Origin: Acetobacteraceae bacterium
GTDB lineage: Bacteria; Pseudomonadota; Alphaproteobacteria; Acetobacterales; Acetobacteraceae
Direction: 5' to 3'
Assembly: GCA_947373495.1 (NCBI GenBank)
Contig: CANBXZ010000008.1
Coordinates: forward strand, 1-45,493
DNA: 45,493 nt
Numbering within the stretch: position 1 is the first letter of the stretch; every line of letters begins with the position of its first letter. Shown here one piece after another: positions 42,838 through 45,493 of this stretch. The notes below the pieces were generated by a model that worked only from the letters and a program-made list of their open reading frames with translations, did no database searches and was not told where the DNA came from. Position numbers and translations under genes: made by a program.

Positions 42838-43554
42838 ATGTTTCAGCGCCTGATCCGCCACCCGCGCACCCAGGCGGTGCTTGCCCGGCTGTTGGCGGGC
42901 TACCTGGCCTTCGTCTATCGCACCACGCGGTGGACGGTGCTGGGGGAGGAACGCTTTCCCGGCGTGCTGGTGGACGGCGATGGCCGGCCGAGTGGCGCCA
43001 TCATCGCCTTCTGGCATGAACGCCTGTCCATGATGCCGATGCTGTGGGCCAGCGCCAAGCGCAGCGCGCGCACGCTGGGGCTGCCGGGCATGGCCGGCCG
43101 CCAGGTCTTCGTGCTGATCTCGGGCCACCGTGATGGCCGGCTGATTTCCTCGGTGGTCAAGCGGCTGGACCTGGAAACCGTGGTCGGTTCCACCAATGCC
43201 GGGGCGCGGGCGGCGGCCATGGGGCTGCTGCGCCAACTGCGCCAGGGCAACTTCATCGCCATCACCCCCGACGGCCCGCGCGGGCCGCGCCGGCATGCCG
43301 CAATGGGCGTGGCGGAACTGGGCGCCCTGGCCGGGGTACGGATTTTCCCCACCGCCGCCCGCACCACCCGCTCCCGGGTGTTCCGCAGCTGGGACCAGGC
43401 GGTGCTGCCGCTGCCCTTCGCCCGCGGCGTGCTGGTGCTGGGCGAGCCGATCCTGGTGCCGCGCGGCGAGGCCACGGCGGCGCTGCCGGGCATCGAAGCC
43501 GCCCTGACCGCGGCCTGCGACCTGGCCGATGCCTGGGTGGCGGCGCAGGCATGA
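42838..43554 (+). CDS. DUF374 lysophospholipid acyltransferase-like protein
   Basis: This 238-residue protein is of the LPLAT DUF374 family, commonly placed next to waaA and lpxK in alphaproteobacteria. Visible features are RTTRWTVLGEERFP, IAFWHERLSMMPMLWA (catalytic-type His), QVFVLISGHRDGRLISSVVK and AITPDGPRGPRRHAAMGVAE. The family is thought to act in lipid A or outer-membrane lipid assembly, but its reaction is not established. The ATG at 42838 is preferred over 42805 because homology to relatives begins at FQRLIRHP. Its stop overlaps the waaA start (ATGA at 43551). Confidence 0.85.
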   Translation: MFQRLIRHPRTQAVLARLLAGYLAFVYRTTRWTVLGEERFPGVLVDGDGRPSGAIIAFWHERLSMMPMLWASAKRSARTLGLPGMAGRQVFVLISGHRDGRLISSVVKRLDLETVVGSTNAGARAAAMGLLRQLRQGNFIAITPDGPRGPRRHAAMGVAELGALAGVRIFPTAARTTRSRVFRSWDQAVLPLPFARGVLVLGEPILVPRGEATAALPGIEAALTAACDLADAWVAAQA

Positions 43555-44852
43555 CCATGCTGGGCTTGCTCTGGCATGGCAGCGCCACGCTGCTGGCGCC
43601 GGCGCTGCGCCTGCAACTGCGCCGGCGGGTGCGGCGCGGCAAGGAGATTGCCGAACGCCTGGGCGAACGCCAGGGCTTCGGCGTGGCCCGGCCGCCGGGC
43701 CGGCTGTTCTGGCTGCATGCCGCCAGCGTGGGGGAAACCCTTTCCCTGCTGCTGCTGCTGGAGGAAATGGCCGCCCGCGACCCCGAGCTGACCCTGCTGC
43801 TGACCACCGGCACCGTCACCAGCGCCCGGCTGCTGGAACATCGCCTGCCGGAGCCGCTGCGGCATCGGCTGGTGCATCGCTTCCTGCCGCTGGACGTGCC
43901 CGGCTGGTGCGCCCGCTTCCTGGATGGCTGGCGCCCGGACGCCGCCGCCTTCGTGGACAGCGAGCTGTGGCCCAACCTGCTGGCCGCGGCCCGGCGGCGG
44001 CAACTGCCGATGGCGCTGGTGAATGCCCGGCTTTCCCCCGGTTCCGCCGGGCGCTGGCGGCTGGCGCCCCGGCTGGCGCGGCAACTGCTGGGCAGCTTCC
44101 GCCTGGTGATGGCGCAGAGCGAGCCCGATGTGCAGCGGTTCCGCGCCCTGGGCGCGCCGCAGGTCAGCTGCCCCGGCAACCTGAAGGCCGCCGCGCCGCC
44201 GCTGCCGGCCGACCCGGCGGCGCTGGCGGCGCTGCGCCATGCCCTGGGGGAACGCCCGGTCTGGCTGGCCGCCAGCACCCATGCCGGCGAGGAAACCCAG
44301 GTGCTGGCCGCCCACAAGCTGATGGCCAGGGCGCTGCCCGGCCTGCTGACCGTGGTCGTGCCGCGCCATGCCGACCGCGGTGCGGCCGTGGCGGCGGAGG
44401 TTGTGGCCGCCGGGCTGCCGGTGGCGCAGCGTTCCGCCGGCGCGCTGCCAGGGCCGGCCACCGCGGTCTACGTGGCCGATACCATGGGCGAGTTGGGGCT
44501 GTTCTACCGGCTGGCGCGGCTGGCCTTCGTCGGTGGCAGCCTGGTGCCGCATGGCGGGCAGAACCCGCTGGAGCCGGCGCGGCTGGGCTGTGCCATCCTG
44601 GTCGGGCCGCATACCGGCAATTTCACTGAGTTGATGGGCCGCCTGCTGGCCAGCGGCGGTGCCTTGCTGGTGAATGACGCGGCGACGCTGGCAGCCACCG
44701 CCCTGGACGTGCTAACCAATGCGAGTCGTGGCGAAAATGTGGCGAAGGCTGCCGCCGAGACCGTCGCGCCCCAGCATGGCCTGCCGGGCCAGGTGGCGCG
44801 AGCGCTGCTGGAATTGCTGCCCGCGGGTGCCGGACCCCAGGGCAGGGCCTGA
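43551..44852 (+). CDS. waaA: 3-deoxy-D-manno-octulosonic acid transferase
   Basis: This 433-residue membrane-anchored GT30 enzyme transfers Kdo from CMP-Kdo to lipid IVA. It has an N-terminal hydrophobic anchor, the catalytic-base motif LHAASVGETLSL, SELWPNLLAAARRRQ, ALVNARLSP, and the C-terminal CMP-binding half with LAASTHAGEE, VYVADTMGELGLFY and FVGGSLVPHGGQNPLEPARL. The length is typical. It overlaps the DUF374 gene upstream, and lpxK begins 21 bases after its stop. The three form an inner-core/lipid A operon. Whether it adds one or two Kdo residues cannot be read from sequence. Confidence 0.95.
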   Translation: MTMLGLLWHGSATLLAPALRLQLRRRVRRGKEIAERLGERQGFGVARPPGRLFWLHAASVGETLSLLLLLEEMAARDPELTLLLTTGTVTSARLLEHRLPEPLRHRLVHRFLPLDVPGWCARFLDGWRPDAAAFVDSELWPNLLAAARRRQLPMALVNARLSPGSAGRWRLAPRLARQLLGSFRLVMAQSEPDVQRFRALGAPQVSCPGNLKAAAPPLPADPAALAALRHALGERPVWLAASTHAGEETQVLAAHKLMARALPGLLTVVVPRHADRGAAVAAEVVAAGLPVAQRSAGALPGPATAVYVADTMGELGLFYRLARLAFVGGSLVPHGGQNPLEPARLGCAILVGPHTGNFTELMGRLLASGGALLVNDAATLAATALDVLTNASRGENVAKAAAETVAPQHGLPGQVARALLELLPAGAGPQGRA

Positions 44853-44873
44853 AAAGGATATGGTCGTAGCCTG

Positions 44874-45493
44874 ATGCGAGCGCCCGAATTCTGGGGCGGG
44901 GACGGGAGTGGTCTGTGGCCACGCCTGCTGGCCCCCGCCGCCGCCATCTACGCCGCCGCCACCGCCCGCCGGCTGGCGCAACCCGGCTGGCGCGCGCCGG
45001 TGCCGGTGGTGTGCTGCGGCAACGCCACCGCCGGCGGCGCCGGCAAGACCACCGTGGCGCTGGATATCGGCAAGCGGCTGGCCAATCGTGGCATCAATGC
45101 GCAGTTCCTGCTGCGCGGCTATGGCGGCCGGCTGAAGGGCCCGCTGCTGGTGGACCCGGCCCGGCATGACAGCCAGGCGGTGGGCGATGAAGCCCTGCTG
45201 CTGGCGGCCGAACGCCCGGCCTGGATCAGCGCCGACCGTCGCGCCGGCGGCCAGGCCGCGGTGGCGGCGGGCGCCCAGTGCATCGTGATGGATGACGGCC
45301 TGCAGAACCCCGGCCTGATCCAGGACCTGGCGCTGCTGGTGGTGGATGGCAGCTATGGCTTCGGCAATGGCCGCATCATTCCGGCCGGGCCGCTGCGGGA
45401 GCCGGTGGCCAATGCCGCCGCCCGCTGCCGTGCCGCCGTGCTGATCGGCGAGGATGAAACCGGCGTGCTGGCGCAACTGCCGCCCCGCCTGCC
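44874..45493 (+). CDS. lpxK: Tetraacyldisaccharide 4'-kinase, 5' part (runs off the window)
   Basis: The first 206 residues of LpxK, which phosphorylates the 4'-position of the lipid A disaccharide. Walker A is GNATAGGAGKTTVALDIGK, followed by FLLRGYGGRLKGPLLVD, VGDEALLLAAERPAW, VMDDGLQNPGLIQDLALLVV and the GFGNGRIIPAGPLREP motif, all standard for the family. The N-terminal RAPEFWGGDGSGLWPRLLAP includes the usual membrane-associated start. The ATG at 44874 lies 21 bases after the waaA stop. The gene is incomplete at the right edge of the window. Confidence 0.93.
   Translation, partial: MRAPEFWGGDGSGLWPRLLAPAAAIYAAATARRLAQPGWRAPVPVVCCGNATAGGAGKTTVALDIGKRLANRGINAQFLLRGYGGRLKGPLLVDPARHDSQAVGDEALLLAAERPAWISADRRAGGQAAVAAGAQCIVMDDGLQNPGLIQDLALLVVDGSYGFGNGRIIPAGPLREPVANAAARCRAAVLIGEDETGVLAQLPPRL

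Overview
The window is chromosomal DNA from a very GC-rich bacterium, most likely an alphaproteobacterium of the Acetobacteraceae (Rhodospirillales; a Roseomonas- or Rubritepida-like lineage). This rests on the HpnC/D/E squalene route, a Usg-family protein, a class I lysyl-tRNA synthetase, Cox15-type heme A synthase, lipid A/Kdo genes, and a C30 carotenoid cluster. No rRNA, tRNA, CRISPR array, prophage or complete insertion sequence was seen. Almost every base is coding, with many ATGA-type start/stop overlaps. The only stretch over 300 bases without a clear gene is 1-381, which holds a 24-bp tandem repeat.

Layout. (1) 382-4045: an NHL-repeat protein, a monomeric sarcosine oxidase-like flavoenzyme and a long acyl-CoA dehydrogenase. 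(2) 4162-13374: a tightly packed plus-strand operon, crtN - crtP - PlsC-like acyltransferase - crtQ-like glycosyltransferase - hpnC/hpnD fusion - hpnE - aldehyde dehydrogenase. Together these could take farnesyl diphosphate to squalene, desaturate it to a C30 polyene, oxidise an end methyl to aldehyde and then acid, and glycosylate and acylate the product. That is a staphyloxanthin-like end product reached through squalene rather than through CrtM. (3) 13392-16699, minus strand: DUF1272 protein, proline-rich secreted protein, SirB1-type protein, ETFB lysine methyltransferase-like enzyme and ubiA. (4) 16729-20182, plus strand: rsmE, glutamate-cysteine ligase and a two-domain methyltransferase-like protein. 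(5) 20292-20400: a compact palindromic element between convergent genes. (6) 20409-29349, minus strand: tldD, a 2141-residue histidine kinase with 15 tandem PAS-type units, and ctaA, whose stop codon overlaps the kinase start. (7) 29454-30982: a GT2 glycosyltransferase and a VTT/DedA-type membrane protein. (8) 31043-34000: usg, then groES-groEL behind two CIRCE-type operators, then a cold-shock protein. (9) 34053-39095, minus strand: a stress-type membrane protein, a TerB-like protein, a DinG/XPD-like Fe-S helicase and asd. (10) 39248-45493, plus strand: lysK overlapping an MprF-like membrane protein with a shortened synthase domain, then a DUF374 acyltransferase, waaA and the start of lpxK.

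The most interesting items are the self-contained squalene-to-acyl-glycosyl C30 carotenoid operon with its HpnC-HpnD fusion, the 15-PAS kinase coupled to heme A synthase, the lysK-mprF pair with a half-length transferase domain, the double CIRCE operator, and the MITE-like element at 20292-20400. Functions are inferred from recognisable family motifs read by eye. No database search was run.
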